From an uncultured Naasia sp. (GTDB lineage Bacteria; Actinomycetota; Actinomycetes; Actinomycetales; Microbacteriaceae): a stretch of 64,000 bases of DNA. The notes below the pieces were generated by a model. The model did no database searches and was not told the origin of the DNA. It worked only from the letters and a program-made list of their open reading frames with translations. Every line of letters begins with the position of its first letter. The stretch's first letter is position 1. This document shows, in pieces, positions 56,500 to 64,000 of the stretch. The stretch spans positions 124,001-188,000 of the forward strand of contig CAJYYA010000008.1 in assembly GCA_913778905.1 (NCBI GenBank), given 5' to 3'. A program made the position numbers and the translations under genes.

Positions 56500-57087
56500 A
56501 TGCTGAAGAAGATCGCTGTCACCAGCGCTATCGCCGCCGGTCTCGTGCTGTCGGTTCCGTTCGCCGCGAACGCGGCTGGCTACGTCGCTGAGGAAGACAT
56601 CTCGGTGTCCGGGAGCGCCACCGCCGGTGGCACCGTCGTCGTGGCCTTCGAGGAGGGCGCTTTCATCGGCGGCGCACCCGTGAGCATCACCGTGACCGGC
56701 GACACCGCGGTCACGCTGGCCGCCGTAACCACCGGCCCCATCACCAAGAACGCTGCGGCCGACGGTTCGGTCGACGTGTCGATCACCCTCCCCGCCAACG
56801 CCTCCGGCGCCTACGAGGTCGTCGCGACTGACGGCGTCAGCACCGGCACCGCGGCCTTCGCTCTCGCCCCGGCCGCCGGCGGCGGAGCGGGCACCGGCAC
56901 CGGCACCGGCTCGACCGGTGGCTCGGCGACCGGCACCGGCAGCACCTCCGGCAACGGCCTCGCGTCGACCGGTCAGGACCTGCCCCTCACCGCCATGTTC
57001 GTCGGCGGTGGCGCTCTCGTTCTCGGTGGCGTCGTCCTCGGCACGGTCTACACGACCCGCCGTCGCGGCGTCGCTCGTCAGAACTGA
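56500..57087 (+). CDS. Small surface protein with LASTG sorting signal
   Basis: Protein of 195 residues. A signal peptide (VTSAIAAGLVLSVPFAANA) is followed by a short beta-rich domain of about 95 residues without Cys. A low-complexity Gly/Thr/Ser linker comes next, and LASTGQDLP, a hydrophobic helix and TRRRG make a sortase signal of the class E type. GGGGGAAAC directly before the ATG is a strong ribosome binding site. The gene has its own terminator at 57110-57141, so it is probably expressed separately and well. No sortase gene is in the window. Confidence 0.85.
   Translation: MLKKIAVTSAIAAGLVLSVPFAANAAGYVAEEDISVSGSATAGGTVVVAFEEGAFIGGAPVSITVTGDTAVTLAAVTTGPITKNAAADGSVDVSITLPANASGAYEVVATDGVSTGTAAFALAPAAGGGAGTGTGTGSTGGSATGTGSTSGNGLASTGQDLPLTAMFVGGGALVLGGVVLGTVYTTRRRGVARQN
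56891..56940 (+). repeat. Low-complexity gcaccg/accggc tandem repeat
   Basis: Repeated 6-bp units coding for the Gly-Thr-rich linker of the small surface protein. Such a repeat may vary in copy number between strains. Confidence 0.6.
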
Positions 57088-57109
57088 CGCGACCAGCACC
57101 ATCCACACA

Positions 57110-57141
57110 CAAAGAGGCCCGGAGCGATCCGGGCCTCTTTG
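57110..57141 (+). terminator. Rho-independent terminator after the small surface protein gene
   Basis: A 14-bp perfect stem (57110-57123 with 57128-57141, GCGA loop) with the 3' arm ending in TTT, 22 bp past the stop. Confidence 0.85.
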
Positions 57142-57228
57142 CATTCGCCCGCCGCTCGGGCGGCGGGTGATGAGTAAACTCCAACCGCCGGTATCCGAAG
57201 CTGTGCGAGTCACCAGGGGGACAGGCGC

Positions 57229-58746
57229 ATGACCGATCGGCGAGCGGACGACACGTCCGAACTCGACGTCTCCGCGCTGTCTTCCGACGAGTCCGCGGCG
57301 ATCGATCGGGATCGCCGCCCGCGTTGGGTTCGCCGCTACGGCGCCCTGCTCCTGGCGACCGACTTCCTCGTCGTCTTCGTGGCCGTGTTCGCATCCCAGC
57401 TCCTGTGGTTCGGCCGCGAGTGGGCCTACGTCGCCGGTGTGCTCCCCATCTCCGTCAGCTACTGGCTCTTCAGCTTCGGGCTCATCGTCGCCTGGACCCT
57501 CATCCTGGGTTTCTACGACTCGCGCGACGAGCGGGTCATCGGGATGGGTGCCGGCGAGTACAAACGCGTCTTCAGCGCCAGCCTCACGCTGTTCGGGGTC
57601 ATCGCCATCGCGGCCTTCGTGTTCAAGATCGACCCCGCGCGTGGCTACATCGCGACCGCGTTCCCCATCGGGCTCCTCGGCCTCCTGGGCATGCGGGCAC
57701 TGTGGCGGCGTTGGCTCGTCTCCCGCCGCCTGGACGGGCGGTTCATGTTCGACGTCATCGTCGTCGGAAGCGACAAGACGACGAGATACCTGCTCGACAA
57801 GCTGCACCGCTACCCGGCCGCCGGCTACCGTCCCATCGGCGTCATCCTCGCGGGGCCCGCGGCTCAAGCCCACCCCATCGAGATCCACGGGCTGCCCATC
57901 GTCGGAACGGTCGACGACGTGGCCCGAGCCGCCGTCGACATGCAGGCCGACCAGGTCATCCTCACCAGTTCCGACCACCTGCCGCCGCGCACGGTACGTC
58001 GAATCGGATGGGCGCTCGAAGCCACCAGCATCAAGATGGCGGTCGCTCCGGCCGTCACCGAGGTCGCGGGTCCCCGCATCCACACCCGCCCCATCGAGGG
58101 GCTGCCGCTGCTGAGTGTCGAGGTGCCCCGCTTCGAGGGCGGCAAGCACGTCACCAAGGTCGCCTTCGACTGGACAGCCGCTGCGCTGGCGATCCTCGTC
58201 TGCGTCCCTGTCGGTCTCGTCATCGCCGCGCTCATCGCCATCGAGTCGCGCGGTCAGGGCGGGATTTTCTTCCTGCAGAACCGGGTCGGACGCAACGGCC
58301 ACGTGTTCAAGATGTTCAAGTTCCGCACCATGGTGCCGAACGCGGAGGCGCTCAAGGTCGAGCTGCTCGCCAAGAGCGACCGTCCCGACCTGCTGTTCAA
58401 GATGAAGGACGACCCGCGAGTCACCAAGGTGGGCCGCGTGCTGCGTCGCTTCAGCCTCGACGAGCTGCCGCAGCTCATCAATGTGGTCCGCGGCGAGATG
58501 GCCATGGTGGGCCCGCGTCCGCCGCTGGTGGACGAGGTCGCCAAGTACGAGACCGATGTCAGGCGGCGCCTGCTGGTGAAGCCGGGGATCACCGGGCCGT
58601 GGCAGGTCAGTGGGCGTTCGGATCTCTCCTGGCAGGAGGGCGTGCGCCTCGATCTGTACTACGTCGAGAACTGGTCGCTGGCGGGAGACGTCGTGCTGCT
58701 CCTCCGCACCGCCGGAGCGGTCCTCCGGGGGCGCGGCGCCTACTGA
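57229..58746 (+). CDS. Polyprenyl glycosylphosphotransferase (priming sugar transferase)
   Basis: Protein of 505 residues that starts a lipid-linked repeat unit by moving a sugar 1-phosphate onto undecaprenyl phosphate. Four hydrophobic helices (from LLLATDFLVVFVAVF) are followed by a cytoplasmic Rossmann-like domain (FDVIVVGSDKTTRYL). The C-terminal phosphoglycosyltransferase domain follows with FKMFKFRTM, RFSLDELPQLINVVRGEMAMVGPRPP, PGITGPWQVSGR and DLYYVENWS. These are hallmarks of WbaP/CpsE-type enzymes. GGGGGACAGGCGC precedes the ATG. The BY-kinase, DUF4012 and flippase genes are the natural partners. Confidence 0.94.
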   Translation: MTDRRADDTSELDVSALSSDESAAIDRDRRPRWVRRYGALLLATDFLVVFVAVFASQLLWFGREWAYVAGVLPISVSYWLFSFGLIVAWTLILGFYDSRDERVIGMGAGEYKRVFSASLTLFGVIAIAAFVFKIDPARGYIATAFPIGLLGLLGMRALWRRWLVSRRLDGRFMFDVIVVGSDKTTRYLLDKLHRYPAAGYRPIGVILAGPAAQAHPIEIHGLPIVGTVDDVARAAVDMQADQVILTSSDHLPPRTVRRIGWALEATSIKMAVAPAVTEVAGPRIHTRPIEGLPLLSVEVPRFEGGKHVTKVAFDWTAAALAILVCVPVGLVIAALIAIESRGQGGIFFLQNRVGRNGHVFKMFKFRTMVPNAEALKVELLAKSDRPDLLFKMKDDPRVTKVGRVLRRFSLDELPQLINVVRGEMAMVGPRPPLVDEVAKYETDVRRRLLVKPGITGPWQVSGRSDLSWQEGVRLDLYYVENWSLAGDVVLLLRTAGAVLRGRGAY

Positions 58747-58765
58747 TCGGCCCTGCCGCGGGCGG

Positions 58766-60787
58766 TCAGCGAGACTTCGAGGTCCTGCGGGCGGCCTTCT
58801 CGGCTCGAGCGAGCTTCTTCGCCTTCTTGCGTCGCCGATGCCGCGCCACAGCGGCGGGTGTGACGGCGATCCACACGAGGATGGCCACGGTCAGCGTGGC
58901 GAGCAGCGGGCCGTCGAGGGTCCGGCGGCCCGGGGTGATGAGGATGTTCGCTGCCGCGGCGACTCCAGGGCTGACGACGTACAGCTTGGAGGTTCCCGAC
59001 GGGGTGCTCCGGGGCAGGGTGACGGTGCCGCTCACGGTTCCGTCCTGGTCGACGGTGACGTTGTCGAGGACGGTGCGCGAATCATTGCCCCAGCGGATCT
59101 CTGCCGCGTCGCCCGCTGGGAGCCCTGTCGCCCGGTAGGCGATCGTGGCGCCGGCGGCTGCGCGGGTCGATCCGAGGGTGACCACCGGGCCCTCGTCGTC
59201 CGTCAACGTCGCTGTCCCGGCCCACGGACTGGCGCCTTCGCGGACCGGTGAACCGTCCGCGGTGAGGGTGTGAACGCCGGGGATGTCGGTGGCGACCGAC
59301 GCGATGATGTCGCTGTCGCAGTCGTCGCCCACACCGTCACCGTCTTCGTCGCTCTGGCTGTGGTTCGCCACGCCCGGGCAGTTGTCGACCTCGGCAGGGG
59401 TGCCGTCGCCGTCTTCGCTGATCAGGACCCCGGTGGACGCTTTGGATGAGCGACCTCGGGTGTCGACGACGGTCACCGTCGCCGATCCGGTGAAGAGGGC
59501 GGGGTACGTCCAGCTGGTCTCGGGCGAGGTGGTCGTGCGGTCGACCGTGCCGTCCGAGTCGAAGTCCCAGTCGTATCGTTCGATCGCTGCGCTTCCCGCG
59601 ACCGAGCCGCGCGCGTCGAAGTCGACGGGGGTCCCGAGCTTCTGGATGAAGGGGCCGTCGAGCCATGCGGACGGGCCGGCATCTGCGCCGGCGGAGCTCG
59701 CCCCGGTTCTCGCTCGTTCCGCGGCCAGCTCGCGTACCTGCGCGTTGTGCGCCTGGATGCGTCGGACACCGGGCGTCAGACCGAACTGCGTCTCGATCGC
59801 AGCGGCCATCTTCGCCTGGCCGATCGTGCCGGGGTGGAACCAGTTGAGGCGGTCGCCGCTGAAGATGGATGTGGTGTTGCCACCGGTTCCCGCCGCGGAC
59901 GTCTGAGTCTGCAGAAGCCCGTTGATCCACTGCTTCGAGTCGAATGGGTTGACGTTGGCGACGGGCTCGTGGCCGGAGAAGGCCTGCACGATCGAGTCGG
60001 CGTGGAAGACGGGGCGGTCGGGGTGGGCGGCGTTCCATCTCGCGACGACGCCGGCCTGCATAGCCAGTGCCGCGTCGCCGAAATCGCGGACCGCCTTCGA
60101 TGCGTCGTACGCATAGTCGCCCCAGCAGAGCACGACGTAGTCGCAGAGCAGGTTGGGCTCGGGCGGTGCCAGCTGCGGGTACGCGACGATGACGACCTCG
60201 GCGCCCGGAGCGATTCGCGTCGACAGGTCTTCGAGGGCTCCGTAGAGGTCGGTTGCCACCGAGGGGAGCATGGCGGTCGCCGCGTCGACCTTCGCGCGGC
60301 AGCCGGCGGAATTGCGGAACCCCACGACGAAGCAGTTGGGCACGATGGCCTTGAACTCGACGTCGTTACCGCCGATGGTGAAGAACACGAGGTTCGCATC
60401 GGAGGGCACCTGCGGGATCTGCTTGGTGCGGAGGTCGGCGATCTTCGCCCCACTGTGGGCGAAGGTCGTGAAGCGTGCGGAGATGTCCGGCTGCGTGTTG
60501 AGCCAGTCGACGTAGAGGGGCCCATAGGCGTTATGGCTCAGCCGCGCGTCCGGATCGCCGAAGTAGTCGCCCGCCCCGTTCCCCGACGAGTAGGAGTCGC
60601 CGAGTTGGACGACGGAGACGGCGCGTTCGGTGTCGGGCGCGGTGTCGTTCGCCGACGCGGCCGCCACCGGGGAGATCGTCGGCGCAGGCGTCTGCGCACG
60701 CGCCAGGTCGGCCCCCACCGTCGAGGACCCCGCGATGAGTGCGAGGCCCAGAGCGGCAGCGGCAGCGCGCGTGAGCGCTGACAGCAT
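58766..60787 (-). CDS. Secreted SGNH/GDSL hydrolase with PKD-like domain and C-terminal membrane anchor
   Basis: Protein of 673 residues. After the signal peptide (AAAAALGLALIAGSSTVGA) comes an SGNH hydrolase domain. The catalytic Ser is in LGDSYSSGNGAGDY, block III is TIGGNDVEF and the Asp/His block is DRLNWFHP. From about residue 390 a PKD-like domain follows (YDWDFDSDGTVDR). A type-3-like calcium-binding stretch with DNCPGVANHSQ and DEDGDGVGDDCDSD comes next, then a beta domain. A final helix and a very basic RRRKKAKK tail anchor it. GGGGGAAGC precedes the ATG. It may remove acyl groups from surface glycans or lipids. Confidence 0.87.
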   Translation of the reverse strand: MLSALTRAAAAALGLALIAGSSTVGADLARAQTPAPTISPVAAASANDTAPDTERAVSVVQLGDSYSSGNGAGDYFGDPDARLSHNAYGPLYVDWLNTQPDISARFTTFAHSGAKIADLRTKQIPQVPSDANLVFFTIGGNDVEFKAIVPNCFVVGFRNSAGCRAKVDAATAMLPSVATDLYGALEDLSTRIAPGAEVVIVAYPQLAPPEPNLLCDYVVLCWGDYAYDASKAVRDFGDAALAMQAGVVARWNAAHPDRPVFHADSIVQAFSGHEPVANVNPFDSKQWINGLLQTQTSAAGTGGNTTSIFSGDRLNWFHPGTIGQAKMAAAIETQFGLTPGVRRIQAHNAQVRELAAERARTGASSAGADAGPSAWLDGPFIQKLGTPVDFDARGSVAGSAAIERYDWDFDSDGTVDRTTTSPETSWTYPALFTGSATVTVVDTRGRSSKASTGVLISEDGDGTPAEVDNCPGVANHSQSDEDGDGVGDDCDSDIIASVATDIPGVHTLTADGSPVREGASPWAGTATLTDDEGPVVTLGSTRAAAGATIAYRATGLPAGDAAEIRWGNDSRTVLDNVTVDQDGTVSGTVTLPRSTPSGTSKLYVVSPGVAAAANILITPGRRTLDGPLLATLTVAILVWIAVTPAAVARHRRRKKAKKLARAEKAARRTSKSR

Positions 60788-60927
60788 GCTTCCCCCTTGC
60801 GTGGCGGGTCGGTTTCCCCGACGACCCACCACGAATCTAGGGAACGGGGCAGGTATTCGGCGCCCCCCAGAAGACGGGCGACCCGTTCGGGGTGACGTGC
60901 TATCAGCGCGGCGACCGCGGTGGGGGT

Positions 60928-60933
60928 TATTGT
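60928..60933 (+). promoter_or_regulatory. -10 element for the 101-residue protein gene
   Basis: TATTGT (TANNNT) lies exactly 7 nt before the ATG at 60941. No ribosome binding site is present, so the message is probably leaderless. Confidence 0.5.
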
Positions 60934-60940
60934 GTGCGCC

Positions 60941-61246
60941 ATGTCGGAGTTGATCTCGCAAGCGTCTGTGCCGGAGCCCGCTGGGGTGACCGAGGATGAG
61001 AAGGCCGAGTTGGTGCGGGAGGCGTCGACTCAAGTCGCCCACTTCCTCACCGAGACGAAAGATCCTGAGGGCGCGGCGGAAGAGGCCGAGGAAGCGCTGC
61101 ACGACGCCGACGACGCGGGCGTCGACCGCGACGAGCTCGCCGACGGTCTCGAGGTGACCCCGCAGGTGCTCGATGTCATCCTCGACGGCGATGTCGACCT
61201 GATCGAACTACACCCTTCTCGCACCGACCCTGAAGCGCACGTCTGA
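60941..61246 (+). CDS. Small acidic protein of unknown function
   Basis: Protein of 101 residues, strongly acidic, predicted mainly helical in the first 70 residues (EDEKAELVREASTQVAHFL, GAAEEAEEALHDADDAG). It ends with VTPQVLDVILDGDVDLIELH. No signal peptide or membrane segment is visible, so it is cytoplasmic. It stands alone between the SGNH gene (divergent) and a bidirectional terminator. I do not recognise a family, although an initial short helical domain plus a DVILDGDVDLI tail could be a small regulatory domain. Coding is supported by the leaderless promoter and by codon use like its neighbours. Confidence 0.7.
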   Translation: MSELISQASVPEPAGVTEDEKAELVREASTQVAHFLTETKDPEGAAEEAEEALHDADDAGVDRDELADGLEVTPQVLDVILDGDVDLIELHPSRTDPEAHV

Positions 61247-61283
61247 GCGACACGTCCGCAGCCGAACGACCTCTGCAACGAAG

Positions 61284-61319
61284 GAGGGCCCGTATCCGAT
61301 GTCTCGGATACGGGCCCTC
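61284..61319. terminator. Bidirectional terminator between convergent genes
   Basis: A perfect 16-bp stem (61284-61299 with 61304-61319, TGTC loop) flanked by T residues on the plus strand. It sits between the ends of the small acidic protein gene and the S8-like peptidase gene and probably serves both. Confidence 0.85.
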
Positions 61320-61340
61320 TTCTGTCGCAGACGACCCGCG

Positions 61341-63452
61341 TCAGCCTCGTGAGAGCCGACGACGGCGGGCCATCAGGAGCACTCCTCCGAGCAGGAAGAC
61401 TCCCGCGGCGATTCCACCGAGGGTCGGGTCGAGACCGGGCCCGGTCGAGGCCAGTACGGCCGGCGCGGGGCCGGGGCCGGGGCCCGGAGCGGGCTGAGGC
61501 AGTTCGGCGAGGGCTTTGTCAGCCTGGGCCAGCCCGGCGCCGAGGATCCACGCGTCCGGCACGTTCCCGCTGTAGGGGTTGGTCATCGCGCGGGCGGAGC
61601 GGGCGATCGCGTCTTCGATGAGCCGTGCGTCGGGCCGTCCGAGGTAGGACTGGGCGAGTGCGTGCACCGCGGCGACGCTGGGCGCGGCCGCCGAGGTGCC
61701 GGAGAAGCGGTAGACCGTCTTTCCGCCCTCGGTGCTGGCGGCTCCGAAGAATGTCGTGCGGGCCGCGTCCACTCCCATGATCTGAGGCGACGGCACCTCG
61801 ACGGGCGTCGCGTAAGCCGGCGCCGGCGTAGCGGAGGTGGGGTCGAAGGGCTCGAAGTAGAGCTTCCCCGTGCCGATCGCGGAGAACCATTCGGGTTTGG
61901 TGGGGTCGCTCACCGGAGCGGCGCCGACGACGATGTTCGAACCGTCCGCCTCGTGCCCGTAGGCGGTACGTCCGACCCGGTCGTCGCCCGACGAACGGTT
62001 GAACTGACGCGAGGTGAGTGAGTCCTGGCCGTTGAAGAAGCTGAGCCAGACGGGAGGGGTCGTGGTCGGGACGCTCTGAGTCGTGTTGCGGAGGAGGACG
62101 AGGGCGTAGTCGCCGTCGGGGTTCGGTCCGGACGGGTTGTCGTAGATGAAGACCGAGTTCGGGATGTTCGAAGTCGCGCGGGTGGTAGACCCGATGAGCT
62201 GACGAGTTGGTCCGTCGATGCGGTAGAGCTGGGCGATCATGTCGGTGGTGACACCGTTGACCGGCTCACCCCAGCCGATCATGGGAATGGGGCGTTCGCT
62301 TCCGTTGAAGCTGAGCACGTCCCACGCCTGTGCGCCCGATTCGGGGTCGAAGTCGAGGCAGTCGGCCGAGGTCACCCCGGTCGGGAGAGCGATCCAGGCC
62401 GGGCACGCCGTAGGCCGGTATGCGTCGGTCTCCCAACCCGCGATGGGGAGTCCGGCGCTCGGTCCGCGCCCCGTGACGTTGTTGTTGCCCGCGGCTGAGT
62501 AGTAGGCGACGCCGTACTCCCTCTCGACGTACTCGATGGCGGACGAGAGGACGCCCTGCTGGTACACGGGCTCGTCAGGGAAGCCGAGGTCGTCGACGAT
62601 GACCGTCGCTCCGTTCCGGGCGAGCAGGACGACACTCTCCGCCATGCCGATGGCGCCGAACCCGGCGCCGGATGCGAATGACAGGTCGGCTCCGGGCGCG
62701 ATCCCATGGACGAGTTGCGCCATGGCGCGCCCTTCGTCGGCCGCGTTGGCGGGGCCCTCCTTCAGGACCTCGACGGGGGTGGTCCACCCGCAGGGGTTGC
62801 CTTCACCGGGCAGGGCTCCTGCCTCGACGTCCTGCTGGGGGGAGGAGATGGTGGTGGCGCGTGCGTAGGAGTCGGAGATGATCCCCACCTTGACACCCGA
62901 GCCGTCGACCCCGTAGTCGAGCCGGGCCAGATCGGCGGCGAGCGGTGCGGAGGAGTCGCTCGGGAAGGGAGTGCAGTCGGCAGGGTTGGCGGCGCCCGGT
63001 GCGGGTGCGGCGATGCCACCGGCCAGGGCTCTCGACTGCGTCAGGACCGGGTCGACGCTGATGACGCCGTCGATGCTCGCGAGCTCGCTGAAAACGGTGG
63101 GTTCGACGGTTGCCGAGATGGTCGGAGTGAAGGTGTTCACCCGGTCGACCTGGGCGATGGCGGCAACGGCCTCCACCTGTGCGGCGGTCGGCTTCGCGGA
63201 GAAGGTGATGTTGACGGCGAGACGACCGGCCGAGTCGTCGGCGAGGCTGATCGGGCCGTCGGCGGGCAGGCCGACCGCTGCAGCCACCTGCGCGGCTGTG
63301 GTGGCGCCGTCGTCGACGGCGGACTGCACGTTCCCGGCCAGCGTCGAGGCGGCCGCGGACTCCGGCTCGGGCTGTGCGAATGCGGAGGGGCCGGAGAAGA
63401 GGATCAATGCCGCCGATGCGACTGCCGCTGTAGTGAGGACTTGCCGTTTCAC
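61341..63452 (-). CDS. Subtilase-like surface peptidase with LASTG sorting signal and atypical active site
   Basis: Protein of 703 residues. A signal peptide (AAVASAALILFSGPSAFA) and a propeptide-like region precede a subtilisin-fold domain. The Asp motif KVGIISDSYA (Asp194), oxyanion Asn in SAAGNNN (323) and nucleophile FSGTSAAAPS (Ser587) are present. Where S8 enzymes have HGT the sequence reads DEGRAMAQLVHGIAPGA, so Glu240 seems to stand in the place of His. The C-terminus has a Pro/Gly linker, LASTGPGLDP, a helix and RRRR: a class-E-type wall anchor. GTG start with AAGGA 5 nt before it. Confidence 0.84.
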   Translation of the reverse strand: MKRQVLTTAAVASAALILFSGPSAFAQPEPESAAASTLAGNVQSAVDDGATTAAQVAAAVGLPADGPISLADDSAGRLAVNITFSAKPTAAQVEAVAAIAQVDRVNTFTPTISATVEPTVFSELASIDGVISVDPVLTQSRALAGGIAAPAPGAANPADCTPFPSDSSAPLAADLARLDYGVDGSGVKVGIISDSYARATTISSPQQDVEAGALPGEGNPCGWTTPVEVLKEGPANAADEGRAMAQLVHGIAPGADLSFASGAGFGAIGMAESVVLLARNGATVIVDDLGFPDEPVYQQGVLSSAIEYVEREYGVAYYSAAGNNNVTGRGPSAGLPIAGWETDAYRPTACPAWIALPTGVTSADCLDFDPESGAQAWDVLSFNGSERPIPMIGWGEPVNGVTTDMIAQLYRIDGPTRQLIGSTTRATSNIPNSVFIYDNPSGPNPDGDYALVLLRNTTQSVPTTTPPVWLSFFNGQDSLTSRQFNRSSGDDRVGRTAYGHEADGSNIVVGAAPVSDPTKPEWFSAIGTGKLYFEPFDPTSATPAPAYATPVEVPSPQIMGVDAARTTFFGAASTEGGKTVYRFSGTSAAAPSVAAVHALAQSYLGRPDARLIEDAIARSARAMTNPYSGNVPDAWILGAGLAQADKALAELPQPAPGPGPGPAPAVLASTGPGLDPTLGGIAAGVFLLGGVLLMARRRRLSRG

Positions 63453-63609
63453 GCCGTTCCTTCGTTATGGTCGGGCAAGCGTGTGCGCCGCGTTCCCCCG
63501 TCGCTGTACGCCTCCCCCGAGACGGATCTCAGATGAGATCGATGCGCCCAAACTATCGACAACGGACGCACCCCGGGCCGGTCTGGGGAATCCGACGCGC
63601 CCCAATCAT

Positions 63610-63649
63610 GGGCCCCTTGATCATGGGTCTGTGCGTGATCGAGGGGCCC
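63610..63649. promoter_or_regulatory. Long dyad in the divergent spacer
   Basis: A 14-bp stem with one G-U pair (63610-63623 with 63636-63649, 12-nt loop) lies in the 252-bp spacer between the peptidase gene and the last gene. TGATCATGGG-like half-sites recur inside it. No gene ends here, so an operator or attenuator-like element fits better than a terminator. The rest of the spacer shows nothing clear. Confidence 0.4.
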
Positions 63650-63692
63650 GGGCTGACCCGAAGTGGGGATCGCTCGTGATCACGGTGGTTCT

Positions 63693-63698
63693 TAGATT
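63693..63698 (+). promoter_or_regulatory. -10 element for the last gene
   Basis: TAGATT (TANNNT) lies 6 nt before the ATG at 63705, which has no ribosome binding site. Leaderless transcription is likely. Confidence 0.5.
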
Positions 63699-63704
63699 TG
63701 GCGC

Positions 63705-64000
63705 ATGACAGCAATCGATGCTCGGCATCAGAAGATCGACGCACCTCTCAGCGAGCACTCGGGCCATGACGTTCCGGTCGCTGCGCGCGACTTCGCGACC
63801 GGCATGTCACGCGGTGCGCGACCCACCGGAGTCATTGTCGGCACCCTGATGGTGCTCGTCGGGGTCCTCGCCATCACCGTGGTGCAGTCCGTCGTCGGCT
63901 TGTCGGTGCCTTTTGAGGTGATGAGCGCCCTGGGGCAGCCGCTCGAGGCCGTCGCTTTCGCGGGTGCCTGGGTGGTCATCGCGCTATGGGTGGTGTTCCG
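63705..64000 (+). CDS. Membrane protein, 3' end outside the window
   Basis: Open from the ATG at 63705 to the right edge, about 98 codons. A hydrophilic N-terminus of about 45 residues (with QKIDAPLSEHSGHDVPVAA) is followed by two hydrophobic segments, TGVIVGTLMVLVGVLAITVV and EAVAFAGAWVVIALWVVF. The visible part is too short to name. A leaderless promoter supports the start. Confidence 0.65.
   Translation, partial: MTAIDARHQKIDAPLSEHSGHDVPVAARDFATGMSRGARPTGVIVGTLMVLVGVLAITVVQSVVGLSVPFEVMSALGQPLEAVAFAGAWVVIALWVVF

Noticed and set aside
56173-58302. 709-codon minus-strand frame across three plus-strand genes
   Set aside because: It runs across a terminator and two unrelated genes and has no signal peptide or motif. 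It is a GC-rich antisense frame.

Overview
The window is about 64 kb of GC-rich DNA with no tRNA, rRNA, insertion sequence or CRISPR array that I could see. Many genes start at GTG or TTG, several starts look leaderless, and stop and start codons often overlap by 4 bp. Gene content points to an actinobacterium, most likely a Microbacteriaceae member: purK/purE beside an LCP gene, a fused RmlC-RmlD protein, DUF4012 proteins, LAXTG-type sorting signals and a UDP-galactofuranose pathway. The genus is not resolved. Almost everything after the purine genes concerns cell-envelope glycans.

Layout. 1-8.2 kb: end of a PH-domain membrane protein, a GtrA protein, purK, an acyltransferase, purE, an LCP ligase, a large membrane protein, a second GtrA and a polyprenol-phosphate mannose synthase-like enzyme. 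8.2-11.4 kb (minus): a GT4 and a DUF6541-like membrane protein. 11.6-22.1 kb (plus): GlfT1-like GT2, another GT2, glf, a lipoprotein, a secreted protein with four C-terminal repeats, GT2, sugar epimerase, acyltransferase, DUF2142 protein. 22.0-33.3 kb (minus, probably one long operon): Wzm/Wzt exporter, GT2, GlfT2-like galactofuranosyltransferase, GT2 plus DUF2304, then a heptose module (GmhA-RfaE2 fusion, RfaE1 kinase, histidine phosphatase, GT9) and a flippase-like protein. 33.3-43.4 kb: three large multidomain glycosyltransferases on alternating strands and two tandem RgpF-like proteins. 43.4-46.7 kb: rmlA, rmlB, rmlCD for dTDP-L-rhamnose, closed by a strong hairpin. 46.8-58.7 kb: two DUF4012 proteins, a cutinase-like surface protein, a CPBP protease, a Wzz/BY-kinase, its cognate-type phosphatase, a LAXTG surface protein and a priming sugar phosphotransferase. 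58.8-64 kb: SGNH hydrolase, a small acidic protein, an S8-like peptidase and the start of a membrane protein.

How it fits together. UDP-Galf (Glf), dTDP-L-rhamnose (RmlABCD), a probable further dTDP-6-deoxysugar and an NDP-heptose can be made here. GlfT1/GlfT2-like enzymes, the RgpF-like proteins and the other GTs would build galactofuranose-, rhamnose- and heptose-containing glycans. Export has two visible routes: Wzm/Wzt, and a priming transferase + flippase + Wzz/BY-kinase route. The LCP protein could attach the polymer to peptidoglycan.

The most unusual feature is the heptose module at 23.2-27.1 kb. Sugar-isomerase, kinase, nucleotidyltransferase and GT9 functions typical of Gram-negative LPS core synthesis sit in a Gram-positive glycan operon. 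The domains are paired differently from HldE, and a histidine-phosphatase gene lies where GmhB would be expected. Second is a pair of related glycosyltransferases (33.4 and 37.4 kb) in which each protein seems to have lost the half the other retains.
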